In this document: positions 1 to 9,275 of the stretch, in pieces | Layout: each line of letters starts with the position of its first letter | How positions within the stretch are numbered: the stretch's first letter is position 1 | Assembly: GCA_964624795.1 (NCBI GenBank) | Contig: CAZUZS010000020.1 | Span: forward strand, 1-64,000 | DNA from: CAZUZS01 sp964624795 | GTDB lineage: Bacteria > Calditrichota > Calditrichia > RBG-13-44-9 | Reading direction: 5' to 3' | Length of the DNA stretch: 64,000 bases | Program-made: the position numbers and the translations under genes | Notes under the pieces: generated by a model | Seen by the model: the letters and a program-made list of their open reading frames with translations, nothing else | Database searches by the model: none | Told to the model about the DNA's origin: nothing

Positions 1-20
1 ATAATCAGTGAAAAATGAAA

Positions 21-90
21 TCCTGACGGGATTTACGGAATTTACCGGATGCAAATATTTTGCTTCATCCTGTTCATCCTGTCTAAAATT
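21..90. repeat. Dispersed ACAGGAT/ATCCTGT repeat, copy 1
   Basis: Non-coding stretch downstream of fadJ. It begins with a degenerate arm (ACGGGATTTACGGAATTTACC), then a spacer, then ATCCTGT units (TTCATCCTGTTCATCCTGTC) ending in AAAATT. The same arrangement recurs at 14377-14436, and the left arm recurs at 14131-14153. The two arms can pair as a hairpin. It looks like an intergenic repeat family; function unknown. Confidence 0.55.
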
Positions 91-2215
91 CTTTGCTGTA
101 AAACTTCTTGTTCTTTTCCGCATATTCCGCTAACAGACTGGCCGCTTTAAACCTGGCACCGTGGTTTCCCGCCAATTCATTCAATTTTGCCAAAACAGCT
201 TTTGCCCCAGTGCTGTCGATATAGCGAAATGGCCCTCCCAGAAATGGCGGAAATCCAAGTCCGAGAATGGCGCCCAGGTCCCCGTCTTCCGGCGATTTCA
301 ATATTTCCTCCTGCAGACAGCAAACCGCCTCGTTTATCATGATGAGCGACAACCTGTCCTGCACTGTTGAAATTCCCATCTTTCGCCGGTTGGCGCCCCC
401 GAAATGGGAATAGATCTTTTCATTTATTTGCTTGCCCGATTTTCCGCCTTCTTTCTGCGAATATTTATAAAATCCCTTGCCGTTTTTGCGGCCCATAAAA
501 CCGGCTTCAACAAGCTTCCGTAGTGTTTCGGAAGGTTCCGAGCCTCGTTGCCGGAACATTTCGCCCAGTACCTCCGAGACATGCGCTCCCACATCCAGCC
601 CAACTTCATCCAGCAGCGCCAGAGGACCCACCGCAAAGCCAAACGCCCGCATGGCGTTGTCAATCTCCCTGATTTCGCCGCCCTCCTCCAACAAAAGAAC
701 AGCCTCGTTCAACTGCGGTCCCAAAATGCGCGTGGTATAAAATCCGGGGCCGTCATGCACAACAATCGGAATTTTTCCCTGCTTCAATCCCAGTTCGGTG
801 GCTGTCGCCACTACCCAATCCGCTGTTTTCTCCGTCGAAACAATTTCCAGCAGAGGCATTTTGGCCACCGGGGAAAAGTAATGCATGCCAATCACCTGCG
901 CAGGGCGGCGGGAGACCCCGGCGATGCGAGAAATAGGCAGGGAGGAAGTGTTGCTGGCGTAAATGCAGTCCTCCCCGACAACCTTTTCAGTTTCCTGCAA
1001 AACACGCCGTTTAAGTTCTAACTCCTCAAAAACTGCCTCGATAACCAGGTTTGTACTCTTGAAGCCGTCGTAATTCACTGTCGGGACAACCCGGCTCATC
1101 ACAACATCCCGCTGAAATGCAGTCAGAGCATGTTTCCGAACTTTCTCCTGCAATTCTTTCCAGATGCTTTTTTGCGCTTTGCCAAGTTGGATGTAGTCCA
1201 TGTCTTTCATTAATACCGTAATTTCTTTTGCTGCGCTTACATGCGCAATTCCCGCCCCCATAAAGCCGGCGCCCAGAACACCGACCTTTTCAACCGGGTG
1301 CGCCTGCTCCTTCAAAGGATTTTTCTTGCGGCGGTTCATATTGAAAAACAAACGGATCAGTCCCTTCGCGTGCGGCGAAAGCACCAGCTCGTCGAACAGG
1401 CGGGATTCGGCATCCTCGCCGGCGGCAACGCCTTTTGTCATCCCGATTTCCACGCATTCGATAATCTTGAGCGGCGCCGGGTAATTCCCACTGGTTTTTC
1501 TTTCTACCTGCTCCCGCGCTTTGCGATAAACGAGCCGCTGCCCGATTGCGAACGCTTCCAGAATTCTGTCCGTTAGCGGTATTTTCTTTTTGCGCTTGTG
1601 CGATTGTGCAGCTAATTCCAGCGCTTTGTTTTTTGCGATCTCCCGGAGCCGGTAAGGATAAATCACCATATCCACCAATCCCATTTCCCTGGCGGGATGA
1701 GGATAAATGTTCTTTCCGGTGAGCATAATATCGAGCGATTTGCGAAGTCCCACAAGGCGCGGTAACCGCTGCGTGCCGCCTCCACCCGGCAGAAGGCCGA
1801 GTTGAACCTCCGGCAGGCCAAGCACCGTTTTGGGATGATCGGTGACAATTCGATAATGGCAGGCAAGCGCCAGCTCCAGGCCGCCCCCCAGGGCTGCACC
1901 GTGAATTGCGGCCACCACCGGGCTCGAGAAATTTGTCACCCGGTTCAGCAGTTTCTTCCCTTTGCGGCTCATCATTTCCGCTTCGCCGGGGTGGGTCATC
2001 AGCAGAAATCTTTCCAGGTCGGCGCCGGCAATAAAATTGTCTTCCTTGCGGCTGATGATGACAACCGCTTTTATCCCGGCATCCCGCTCGATTTCGTCCA
2101 GGCATGCCTGGAACTCATCGAACAAATCCACGCTGATTTTGTTGACCTTCTCGCCCGGCTGATCCAGCCAAACGAAAGCGACATCTTCCGATTTCTCAAC
2201 GGTCAGGTACGACAT
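83..2215 (-). CDS. fadJ: Fatty-acid oxidation complex alpha subunit (enoyl-CoA hydratase / 3-hydroxyacyl-CoA dehydrogenase)
   Basis: Bifunctional beta-oxidation enzyme of 710 aa that hydrates trans-2-enoyl-CoA and oxidises the 3-hydroxyacyl-CoA with NAD, in the cytoplasm. The N-terminal crotonase domain carries GAALGGGLELA and GLPEVQLGLLPGGGGTQRLP, giving the two expected catalytic glutamates near residues 114 and 136. The spacing is that of FadJ rather than FadB. The Rossmann motif VGVLGAGFMGAGIAH and the HYFSPVAKMPLLEIV block mark the dehydrogenase half, followed by the C-terminal domain (GRKNGKGFY). An in-frame start 20 codons upstream exists, but AAGGAG lies just before the ATG at 2215, which fits the start of the crotonase domain. 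fadI lies upstream on the same strand, so the pair likely forms the beta-oxidation complex. Confidence 0.93.
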   Translation of the reverse strand: MSYLTVEKSEDVAFVWLDQPGEKVNKISVDLFDEFQACLDEIERDAGIKAVVIISRKEDNFIAGADLERFLLMTHPGEAEMMSRKGKKLLNRVTNFSSPVVAAIHGAALGGGLELALACHYRIVTDHPKTVLGLPEVQLGLLPGGGGTQRLPRLVGLRKSLDIMLTGKNIYPHPAREMGLVDMVIYPYRLREIAKNKALELAAQSHKRKKKIPLTDRILEAFAIGQRLVYRKAREQVERKTSGNYPAPLKIIECVEIGMTKGVAAGEDAESRLFDELVLSPHAKGLIRLFFNMNRRKKNPLKEQAHPVEKVGVLGAGFMGAGIAHVSAAKEITVLMKDMDYIQLGKAQKSIWKELQEKVRKHALTAFQRDVVMSRVVPTVNYDGFKSTNLVIEAVFEELELKRRVLQETEKVVGEDCIYASNTSSLPISRIAGVSRRPAQVIGMHYFSPVAKMPLLEIVSTEKTADWVVATATELGLKQGKIPIVVHDGPGFYTTRILGPQLNEAVLLLEEGGEIREIDNAMRAFGFAVGPLALLDEVGLDVGAHVSEVLGEMFRQRGSEPSETLRKLVEAGFMGRKNGKGFYKYSQKEGGKSGKQINEKIYSHFGGANRRKMGISTVQDRLSLIMINEAVCCLQEEILKSPEDGDLGAILGLGFPPFLGGPFRYIDSTGAKAVLAKLNELAGNHGARFKAASLLAEYAEKNKKFYSKEF

Positions 2216-2398
2216 ACACCATCTCCTTTCCGGATTCGGCTTTTGGCGTTCTGCCGCCGGAATCGATTTTTTCAACGTCCTTCATCAAAAAGTTGAGACT
2301 ATTTTCAATCCGTCCTGAAAGACAAACTTGCATCATCAATATTTCCCGATCATTCCGGGCTCAACGGCGCTACCGTATCCAGGCCCTGCAAATCACCG

Positions 2399-3691
2399 TC
2401 AATCCAGCCGCTCCAAAATGATGGCATTCCCCAGGGCACCCGCGGCGCAGGATGCAATCAGGGCAATCTGCCCATCCTCTTCGGCAAGCCGATTCGCGGC
2501 AGTGGTAACCAGGCGGGCACCGGTTGCTCCAAACGGGTGACCGAGGGAGAGGGAGCCGCCCCGCGTATTAAGCTTATCCATAGGAACTTCTCCCACTTTT
2601 TTCTTTCTTCCCAACTTTTCGCGCGCAAACTGCTCGCCATCCAGGCATTTTAAATTTGCGACCACTTGAGCCGCAAATGCTTCGTGAAATTCAAACACGT
2701 CTATATCGGCAAGGGACAGCCCGGTGGCATCCAACACTTTTGGCACCGCATACGCCGGACCCAACAGCAATTCCTCGAATGGGTCCTGGGCGGTGAAAAC
2801 ATATTCACGCACCGCCGCCTTCGGTTTGTATCCCAGTGATTTCGCAGCGTCTTCGGACATCAGCAATACCAGGGCTGCACCATCGGTTAAGAATGATGAA
2901 TTCCCGGCGGTGACCGTACCATATGGTTTGACAAATGCCGGTTTGAGTCCCGCCAGCTTCTCGGACGACGTATCCGGACGAACGCCATTGTCTGCAGTCA
3001 TTGGCTCAAAATCGGGCGGAATCAACGCCGGCTCCATCTCGCGAGCCAGGAAACCGTCCGATTGCGCGCTTGCAGCAGCATGGTGGGATCGCAAAGCGTA
3101 CTGGTCCTGCTCCTCCCTGTTTACCCCGATTCGGGCCGCCAGGCGATCGCAATCCTCTCCCATTGTGCGGTAAGTGGAATGCTCAGAAATGCTCGGAATT
3201 TCGGGAAGAAGATCACCGAAATGCAGCCCTTTGACAAAATTCAGGTAGTCCAAAGTTTTTCTGTATTTCTGGCTCTCAATCAACTTCATACGCAACGTTT
3301 TGCGATAGCGGATAGGGATGTCGGTCAGACTTTCCGTTCCGCCCGCGATAACAACATCCGCCCGGCCGGCGCGGATTAAATCCACGCCATCTGTAATTGC
3401 CCGGTTGGCGGAAATGCAGGCTTGTGTGACCGTATACGCCGGGATACGGTGGGGGAGACCGGCGCCAAGAGACGCCTCCCGCGCTACATTGCTGGTAGCG
3501 AGGTTAGAGACCACATTTCCCATAACCACCCAATCGATATAACGGGTCTCGATCTGCGTGCGCTTCAGCAATGCCAGCAGTGCGAGTCTTGCCAGGTCAT
3601 AGGATGTGAGATCCCGGTAACCGGTATTGGACCGCAGGAATGGAATCCGGCACCCGTCCACAACGACAGCTTTGCGATTATGGTTGTTCAT
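2399..3691 (-). CDS. fadI: Acetyl-CoA acyltransferase (3-ketoacyl-CoA thiolase)
   Basis: Thiolase of 430 aa that cleaves 3-ketoacyl-CoA with CoA to release acetyl-CoA. The acylated cysteine is Cys92 (TQACISANRAI). The other thiolase signatures are present: HEAFAAQV, GGSLSLGHPFGATGAR and the C-terminal acid/base cysteine in CAAGALGNAI. Length and the ACISAN active-site variant are FadI-like. The ATG at 3691 has AAGGAG 6-7 bases upstream. It precedes fadJ by about 180 bases on the same strand. The acyl-CoA ligase and acyl-CoA dehydrogenase needed for a full pathway are not in the window. Confidence 0.92.
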   Translation of the reverse strand: MNNHNRKAVVVDGCRIPFLRSNTGYRDLTSYDLARLALLALLKRTQIETRYIDWVVMGNVVSNLATSNVAREASLGAGLPHRIPAYTVTQACISANRAITDGVDLIRAGRADVVIAGGTESLTDIPIRYRKTLRMKLIESQKYRKTLDYLNFVKGLHFGDLLPEIPSISEHSTYRTMGEDCDRLAARIGVNREEQDQYALRSHHAAASAQSDGFLAREMEPALIPPDFEPMTADNGVRPDTSSEKLAGLKPAFVKPYGTVTAGNSSFLTDGAALVLLMSEDAAKSLGYKPKAAVREYVFTAQDPFEELLLGPAYAVPKVLDATGLSLADIDVFEFHEAFAAQVVANLKCLDGEQFAREKLGRKKKVGEVPMDKLNTRGGSLSLGHPFGATGARLVTTAANRLAEEDGQIALIASCAAGALGNAIILERLD

Positions 3692-4083
3692 GATGCACTC
3701 CTTCTCTCACTCAGATAAAGCTCACCAAACAGTCTGATGGTACCTCTCCCGAAGCCGCTGATCCGCCTTAAGTTTACTCAAAAAGAATCCGATTCGCAAG
3801 CCGCCCCCGTTCATTTAAAGTGCGCATCAAACTTTTGAAATTGCTGTTACAAAAAATTTTGGCGGAGAATTCACGTGCCGGTGTCTCCCGGGAATCTATG
3901 ATTGCAAATTGTGGCCGGAATATCGGGAACAACCGAATTAAAAAAATTTCAACAGCTCCAAATAAAGTCTAATTGCAGGAAGATATTAATGATGGAGCTT
4001 TTTGGAAATTTTATATTCGAGAGGGCCGCAGGCAAGTCAACCGATGTGATATATAAAACCTATTGGAGGCAGAAATCAGCGAC
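3692..4083. other. Gene-free stretch upstream of fadI
   Basis: This 392-base interval separates fadI from the glycosyltransferase, both on the minus strand, and should hold the fadI promoter and the end of the glycosyltransferase transcript. I see no convincing -35/-10 pair, strong terminator or RNA element. A short plus-strand frame from 3902 starts with TTG, lacks a ribosome site and resembles nothing I know. Confidence 0.4.
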
Positions 4084-5241
4084 TTAAGAGACTACCATGG
4101 AAGTCAGGTCAAAGACCTTTTCGTAAAGTTCTATGTTTTTCTGCATCAAATGGTCGACCGAATAATTCTCCAGAATAATCCGACGGCCATTCCACCCCTT
4201 TTCGCGCCTCAATTTCTCATGAAAAATCAGCGTCGATATTTTTGCCCGCAAATCACCGGCTTCATTAGGATCAAAGAATGTTCCGGAGGTTCCCGCGATT
4301 TCAACCGCAGTGGGCGAATTGGGGCAAACAAGCGGCACTCCGCTTGCCATCGCCTCTTTCAGCAACAGCCCTGAATCGTCCTGTGCGGCCGTCCATTTCA
4401 GCGAAGGAAGCACGATAATATCCATGCAATTCAAGAATTGAGCAAACTCCTGATGAGAGGCATGAGGGACAAAAGCAGCATTTACTCCTTTTGATCGGGC
4501 CAACCTGGCATAACTTTTTTCCTGATTCTCATTCCCGATGAAGAGCAGCTTGACGGGCAGGCCTTCAAGTGTCCGGATGAGTCTTCTTGTGCTGCTACCG
4601 TCTTTGCCCAAAGCAGGCAAAAAGCCTATCATCGTCTTCCCTTCCGGATTCAACCGACTGCGCAGCTCAGGCACTTCCCTGGGCCTGAAAACATCACAAT
4701 TTATTGCGGATGGAATTGATTCATGTCGTCCGAAGTATCGCCACTTTGAAAGTTCATGCGCAGCAGCCGAATGCCGTGTTATGACTGCGGCAGCACGTTT
4801 TAACATATATCTTTTGATGAATTGGAATGAAAGGAAATCGCGGCGGAAATAATCCCGCCCGACCCGCAAAACCAGCTCGCTGGAAGGTGAAAACCGATTG
4901 CGCTGCCGCACCACATCCAGGGCACCGAAGAGAAATGGATCTGCTTCCAGATCGATGATTCCCGGCCGAAACATTTTCAGGAGCCATTTTAAATGGGATT
5001 GGAATTGCATCAGGCAGGGGTTTCCGGCCAGACGGACTTTGCCAACCAGGATATCGTAGAACCGATCAGACTCTTTTTCCGGGAATATGTCTGCATCTAC
5101 CCGGGAATCCTTCCCGTAAGGCGGTACCAGCACTTTAATCTCCCAGCCGGTTTGCCGCGCCAATTGGGAGGGCAGCGAGTGATTGAATTTCCTTAGCAAG
5201 GATTGAAATGAGACTATCAATATTTTTTTTCTGCCGGGCAT
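4084..5241 (-). CDS. GT4-type glycosyltransferase
   Basis: Predicted GT-B glycosyltransferase of 385 aa acting at the cytoplasmic face of the membrane. The C-terminal half is typical of Glycos_transf_1: a nucleotide-sugar block (KLLFIGNENQEKSYARLA), MDIIVLPSLKWTAAQDDSG, LLLKEAMASGVPLVCPN and AVEIAGTSGTFFDPNEAGDL. These contain the family's E-x7-E-like region around EAMASG/EIAG. A GTG start 7 codons upstream is possible, but the ATG at 5241 has AAGGGA at a proper distance. Heptose genes (gmhA, gmhB) lie upstream on the same strand, so a role in LPS core or surface glycan is plausible. Donor and acceptor cannot be read from the sequence. Confidence 0.8.
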   Translation of the reverse strand: MPGRKKILIVSFQSLLRKFNHSLPSQLARQTGWEIKVLVPPYGKDSRVDADIFPEKESDRFYDILVGKVRLAGNPCLMQFQSHLKWLLKMFRPGIIDLEADPFLFGALDVVRQRNRFSPSSELVLRVGRDYFRRDFLSFQFIKRYMLKRAAAVITRHSAAAHELSKWRYFGRHESIPSAINCDVFRPREVPELRSRLNPEGKTMIGFLPALGKDGSSTRRLIRTLEGLPVKLLFIGNENQEKSYARLARSKGVNAAFVPHASHQEFAQFLNCMDIIVLPSLKWTAAQDDSGLLLKEAMASGVPLVCPNSPTAVEIAGTSGTFFDPNEAGDLRAKISTLIFHEKLRREKGWNGRRIILENYSVDHLMQKNIELYEKVFDLTSMVVS

Positions 5242-5499
5242 ATATTCCCTTATTTTAACCACTTCCCTGTTACCTGACAGCTACCCGCGCTTTGCCACGA
5301 ACATGTTGCGGCTATCTTTATTAATCGGGCGATTTTTGCTTTTGATTATTGAAAAAGCGGTTTGATGTGGAATTGCTGAAAAAATTCTCCATTTCAACAA
5401 AAACGGAAATTGGTAAACGAGAAGCTTCCGGGAATCTGATTATTCGGGGAGAGCGGCAAAGCTGGACCAAAAATTATTCTGGCAGTAACGGATTTTCAG

Positions 5500-6105
5500 C
5501 TACGGTTTGATCTGCGATTTGGGGAAAAGCTCTTCTTCCAGAATTTCACAGATGATGTGGCCCAAAAGTGCATGGACCTCCTGGATGCGCGCAGTGGAAG
5601 CTGATGGAACTAAGATAGCTAAATCGGCCAGTTTTATTAATTTTCCGCCATCTCCACCCAATAAGCCGATTACGTACAGCCCTTTTTCATGGGCCATATT
5701 GACCGCTTCTATGACATTCGTCGAATTGCCGCTGGTGCTGATGGCAATCAGCGTGTCACCCAGTCGGCCAAGCGCTTCAATCTGTCTTGAAAAGACAAAA
5801 TCGAAGCCGTAATCATTCGCGCCGGCGGTAAGAATGGAAGTATCCACGGTCAAAGCCTGGGCAGCGATTGCCGGGCGGTCTACACTGCTTTTCAGACGGA
5901 CCACCAGTTCCGCAGCAAGATGCTGGGCATCCGCGGCGCTGCCGCCATTTCCGCATATCAATATTTTGCCATCATTGTTTATGGTAGTGATGAGCTGTTC
6001 CACCGCCCGCAAGGTTGCTTCCAGATTTTCTTTCAAAACGCGGTTAGAAACCCCGATGTTCTCGAGAACATTTTTCTCAAAATCCTTTTTCCAGCTTGCT
6101 TTCAT
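5500..6105 (-). CDS. gmhA: Phosphoheptose isomerase
   Basis: SIS-domain enzyme of 201 aa that converts sedoheptulose 7-phosphate to D-glycero-D-manno-heptose 7-phosphate, the first step of ADP-heptose synthesis for LPS core. Diagnostic motifs are GKILICGNGGSAADAQHLAAELV and AISTSGNSTNVIEAV, plus the terminal HALLGHIICEILEEELF. The HALLGH histidine region is typical of GmhA. Longer in-frame starts exist upstream, but the ATG at 6105 follows GGGAGGAAGGAAA, an unusually strong ribosome site. gmhB lies two genes upstream, supporting GmhA over its paralogue DiaA. Confidence 0.88.
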   Translation of the reverse strand: MKASWKKDFEKNVLENIGVSNRVLKENLEATLRAVEQLITTINNDGKILICGNGGSAADAQHLAAELVVRLKSSVDRPAIAAQALTVDTSILTAGANDYGFDFVFSRQIEALGRLGDTLIAISTSGNSTNVIEAVNMAHEKGLYVIGLLGGDGGKLIKLADLAILVPSASTARIQEVHALLGHIICEILEEELFPKSQIKP

Positions 6106-6193
6106 TTTCCTTCCTCCCTCAATTCCATTTCTCAATACAGCTTCAGGATTCGATTGCCGTTTCTCCCAAAGGGAATTGCACCGTTCATCTCGC

Positions 6194-6946
6194 TCATTCC
6201 CGGTGAATAGCTGCTGCAAAATCCCGAATTTTGGCGAAGTTTTCCGGATGTTCGAAATGATTGCCGACGACAACGTAAGAAGCGCCCGCCAAGACTTTTT
6301 TGTTCGCCTCTTCCGGTGTTCGGATGCCTCCGCCCACGATGGTGGGAATAGAGATCGAGCGGCTGACGGCGGTCACCATTTCATCCGGCACAGCGAGCTG
6401 CGCACCGCTTCCCGCCTCCAGGTAAACAAGCTTGAATCCCAGGTACTGCGCCGCCAGGGCGTGCGCCAGGGCGATGTCCGGTTTGTGCCGGGGCAGTGGT
6501 CGTGAATTGCTCATGAACTCGGCGCTGGTCATCCCTCCGGACTCCACCAGCATGTAGCCGCACGATATCGGTTCAAGACCGATTTGCCATATCAGCGGCG
6601 CCGCCAATACCTGGCTTTCAATCAGGTGCGCCGGATTTCGACCACTGATCACCGAAAGGAAAAGAATGGCGTCCGCAAATTGCGAGATTTGGTAAATGCT
6701 TCCGGGGAACAGGATGACCGGCAAGTCTTTCGCCGTTTTTTTTACACGCTGAACGAATTCGTCAAAATTCCGTCTCAGGAGAAATGTCCCGCCAACAAAG
6801 AGGATATCCACACCATTTTCTCTCACTTGCGAAATCGTGTCCTCAATGTGCTCCATCATCAGCTTGTCCGGATCCAGCAACAAGATAAAGCCGGCGCCTT
6901 TTTCCTGAGCAGTCTTCTTTATTCGATGGTAGGTATCAAGATTCAT
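6194..6946 (-). CDS. Geranylgeranylglyceryl phosphate synthase (GGGPS/PcrB family, group II)
   Basis: TIM-barrel prenyltransferase of 250 aa that joins a polyprenyl diphosphate to sn-glycerol 1-phosphate, the committed step to archaeal-type ether lipids. Family motifs are GFILLLDPDK near the N terminus, LFVGGTFL, VILFPGS, KLVYLEAGSGA and the phosphate-binding PTIVGGGIRTPEEA with GASYVVVGNHFE. The length and the LLLDPDK form fit group II synthases reported from FCB bacteria and Archaea better than short Bacillus PcrB. No sn-glycerol-1-phosphate dehydrogenase or DGGGP synthase is in the window. It sits between gmhB and gmhA on the same strand. Prenyl chain length cannot be told by eye. Confidence 0.87.
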   Translation of the reverse strand: MNLDTYHRIKKTAQEKGAGFILLLDPDKLMMEHIEDTISQVRENGVDILFVGGTFLLRRNFDEFVQRVKKTAKDLPVILFPGSIYQISQFADAILFLSVISGRNPAHLIESQVLAAPLIWQIGLEPISCGYMLVESGGMTSAEFMSNSRPLPRHKPDIALAHALAAQYLGFKLVYLEAGSGAQLAVPDEMVTAVSRSISIPTIVGGGIRTPEEANKKVLAGASYVVVGNHFEHPENFAKIRDFAAAIHRE

Positions 6947-7062
6947 TAATAATACTCTTCACTTTTTTGAGATGCAAAGTCCGTGAAAAAATAACAATTT
7001 CAACTCACAAAATCAAGATTTTTGGAAAGGGGCTGCTTTCCATTCGAAATTTAAAGTGGAAG

Positions 7063-7656
7063 CTAATATTTGCCTATTTTCCGAAACCACCATTCTACAG
7101 CGTCCAACAGGTTTTCCGCAACATACTGCGGCGGCTGCGTCCAGCTACTGCCATACCTTTTAAGCTGCTGCTCGCCAAAACCTGTTTTCAGCAAAATGCC
7201 CGGGATTTTCAGATTTTGGGCGGTCAGGACATCCGTCATCTTATCCCCGATAACCACGGAACGTAGAATGTCGATATTCAATTCTTGAGCGGCCCTCTCT
7301 ACCATCCCGGCTGCAGGCTTCCGGCACCGGCATTCAATATTGTATGGCGGATTTCCATCCTCATGATGCGGACAGTAGAAGATTGCATCGATAACGGCGC
7401 CTGCATTTTTCAGAATTGCCAGCAGCGCGGCATTGACTTTCCGCACCTGCGCCTCCGTAAAATATCCCCTCGCCACGCCGGACTGATTGGAGATAACGAC
7501 CGTCTTCCATCCCTCCCGGTTGATTCGCTTTATGGCCTCCACCGAACCGGGGATCAATTTGATGTCTTCTACCCGGCTCAAATACCCAACCTCCTCATTG
7601 ACGGTGCCATCGCGATCCAGAAAAACGGCGGGAGTCAGATGTCCCCTGCTACCCAT
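7063..7656 (-). CDS. gmhB: D-glycero-beta-D-manno-heptose 1,7-bisphosphate 7-phosphatase
   Basis: HAD-superfamily phosphatase of 197 aa acting after GmhA and the HldE kinase in ADP-heptose synthesis. Seen: HAD motif I FLDRDGTVNE with the nucleophile Asp, VVISNQSGVARG (motif II), CRCRKP (motif III) and VIGDKMTDV (motif IV). The zinc-binding loop CPHHEDGN...CRCRKP is characteristic of GmhB/HisB-N. The glgA terminator lies just upstream, so this gene probably starts its own transcript, which may continue into the GGGP synthase (116-base gap) and gmhA. The ATG is preceded by GGAAGGTAGG. Confidence 0.9.
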   Translation of the reverse strand: MGSRGHLTPAVFLDRDGTVNEEVGYLSRVEDIKLIPGSVEAIKRINREGWKTVVISNQSGVARGYFTEAQVRKVNAALLAILKNAGAVIDAIFYCPHHEDGNPPYNIECRCRKPAAGMVERAAQELNIDILRSVVIGDKMTDVLTAQNLKIPGILLKTGFGEQQLKRYGSSWTQPPQYVAENLLDAVEWWFRKIGKY

Positions 7657-7726
7657 ATAAACCTACCTTCCGAATTCCCGCTAAATGAATACACACAGCC
7701 AATTCATTCGCTGCCGGGGAGAATAA

Positions 7727-7759
7727 ACAAAAAAGCCTCCGCCAAAAGCAACGGAGGCT
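7727..7759 (-). terminator. Rho-independent terminator of galT-glgA
   Basis: On the minus strand an 8-bp perfect stem, AGCCTCCG / CGGAGGCT, with a 10-base loop is followed by TTTTTTGTT. It lies about 20 bases after the glgA stop codon. Confidence 0.9.
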
Positions 7760-7781
7760 AAAGTCGTTTAAGATGTTTCCT

Positions 7782-9260
7782 TTACTTGCTGACGGTTTTT
7801 TCATACAGCTCCATATATTTCTCTGCCGACCGGCTCCATGAAAAGTCCGCCGCCATTCCGGTCTTTTGAATCTGAATCCAGGTGTTTTTGTCTGCAAAAG
7901 TCTTTACGGCGCGAGTAATGGCATCAAGCATTTCTGCCGCATCATATTTTTTAAAGGAAAAGCCGTTTCCCTCGCCGGTGACAGGATCAAAATTCCTGAT
8001 AGTGTCCGCCAGGCCGCCGGTTTCCCGAACAATCGGAACCGTTCCAAAACGAAGGCTGTACATCTGGTTCAGGCCGCATGGTTCATAACGTGATGGCATC
8101 AGGTACATATCCGAGCCGGCTTCGATGAGATGCGCCAGCCGGTTATCAAACCGCAAATTTACGCTCAGTTTGCCGGCGTGCTTTTTTGCTAATTTGTTGA
8201 GAAGATCGTGATATTTTGGATCGCCGGTACCCAGGATTACCATCTGGACATCCATCTTCAGCAGTTCTGCTGCAGCATCCGCCAGCAGGTCAAATCCCTT
8301 TTGCGCATCCAGCCTGGAGATCATCCCAATGACGGGAGTGTCTTCATTATACTCCAGGTTGCTTTGCTTACACAGAATTTTTTTATTTTCGGATTTGTCT
8401 TCCAAATTTTCAATTGAATAATTCGCAGGAATAAGGGTATCGAATTCCGGGTCCCAACTGCTGTAATCCACACCATTCAAAATGCCGTAGACATCATCTT
8501 TGCGGCCTGCCAGTATTTCCTCGAAGCCGTAACCATAATCGGGATCGGTCGTGATTTCCTCTGCATATTTTTCGCTTACTGTACTCAGGATATCTGCAAA
8601 ATGAATTCCGCCTTTAAGCAGGTTTAGTTTCCCATAAAATTCGAATTCCCTGCCAGGTGCAACATATTTGGATGGAATCCCGATCTTTTCCGCTTTTTCC
8701 AGCGGAAAACTTCCCTGGTAGGCCAGGTTGTGGATGGTCAGGATCGTATGGGTATTCTTGAAAAATTCATCATCCTTGTAATGGGTTTTTAGATAGAACG
8801 GGATAAGCGCGGTTTGCCAATCGTTACAATGTATGATATCCGGCTGCCAATATAAAAGCTTCAAAGTTTCAAGAACAGATTTGCTGAAAAAGGCGAAACG
8901 TTCGGCGTTGTCTTCGAAATCCCGGCCGGTCTTGGAATCTACATAAAGGTCTTTGCGGTCAAAATAATCGGGAATATGCAGAAAATAAACATGAACTTTT
9001 GAATCCGGCAGAAAAGCCGTTTTTCCATCGGCAATTTTCGTTTCGTCTCCTAATGTTACATTTACCTCCTTCAGCCGGATCACCTCTCGCAAAACGAATT
9101 TCCGCTCGTTAATCGATTTGTACTTTGCCATCATGAGGCGAACATCCTGATCAAATTCTTTTAAAGCGATGGGCAATGTTCCGGCAACATCTGCCAGACC
9201 TCCGGTCTTGGCAAACGGAACAACTTCGGAGGAAACATAACAAATTTTATATTGGTTCAT
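7782..9260 (-). CDS. glgA: Glycogen (starch) synthase
   Basis: GT5 glycosyltransferase of 492 aa that extends alpha-1,4-glucan from ADP-glucose (usual bacterial donor). The N-terminal KTGGLADV loop, with Lys18, binds the sugar nucleotide. The C-terminal catalytic block is SRYEPCGLNQMYSLRFGTVPIV followed by RETGGLADT. The length matches bacterial GlgA. The ATG at 9260 has GAGG about 8 bases upstream and is only 15 bases from the galT stop, so galT and glgA are cotranscribed. No glgC or branching enzyme is in the window. Pairing with a hexose-1-phosphate uridylyltransferase suggests a small storage-glucan or sugar-phosphate module. Confidence 0.93.
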   Translation of the reverse strand: MNQYKICYVSSEVVPFAKTGGLADVAGTLPIALKEFDQDVRLMMAKYKSINERKFVLREVIRLKEVNVTLGDETKIADGKTAFLPDSKVHVYFLHIPDYFDRKDLYVDSKTGRDFEDNAERFAFFSKSVLETLKLLYWQPDIIHCNDWQTALIPFYLKTHYKDDEFFKNTHTILTIHNLAYQGSFPLEKAEKIGIPSKYVAPGREFEFYGKLNLLKGGIHFADILSTVSEKYAEEITTDPDYGYGFEEILAGRKDDVYGILNGVDYSSWDPEFDTLIPANYSIENLEDKSENKKILCKQSNLEYNEDTPVIGMISRLDAQKGFDLLADAAAELLKMDVQMVILGTGDPKYHDLLNKLAKKHAGKLSVNLRFDNRLAHLIEAGSDMYLMPSRYEPCGLNQMYSLRFGTVPIVRETGGLADTIRNFDPVTGEGNGFSFKKYDAAEMLDAITRAVKTFADKNTWIQIQKTGMAADFSWSRSAEKYMELYEKTVSK

Positions 9261-9275
9261 TCAAAAACCTCGGAA

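Noticed and set aside
1290..2105. Long alternative frame inside fadJ on the same strand
   Set aside because: It overlaps the fully supported FadJ frame and encodes a low-complexity, Arg/Gly/Pro-rich chain typical of a shifted reading frame.
3902..4087. 61-codon plus-strand frame upstream of fadI
   Set aside because: Starts with TTG, has no ribosome site, no recognisable motif, and ends against a minus-strand gene.
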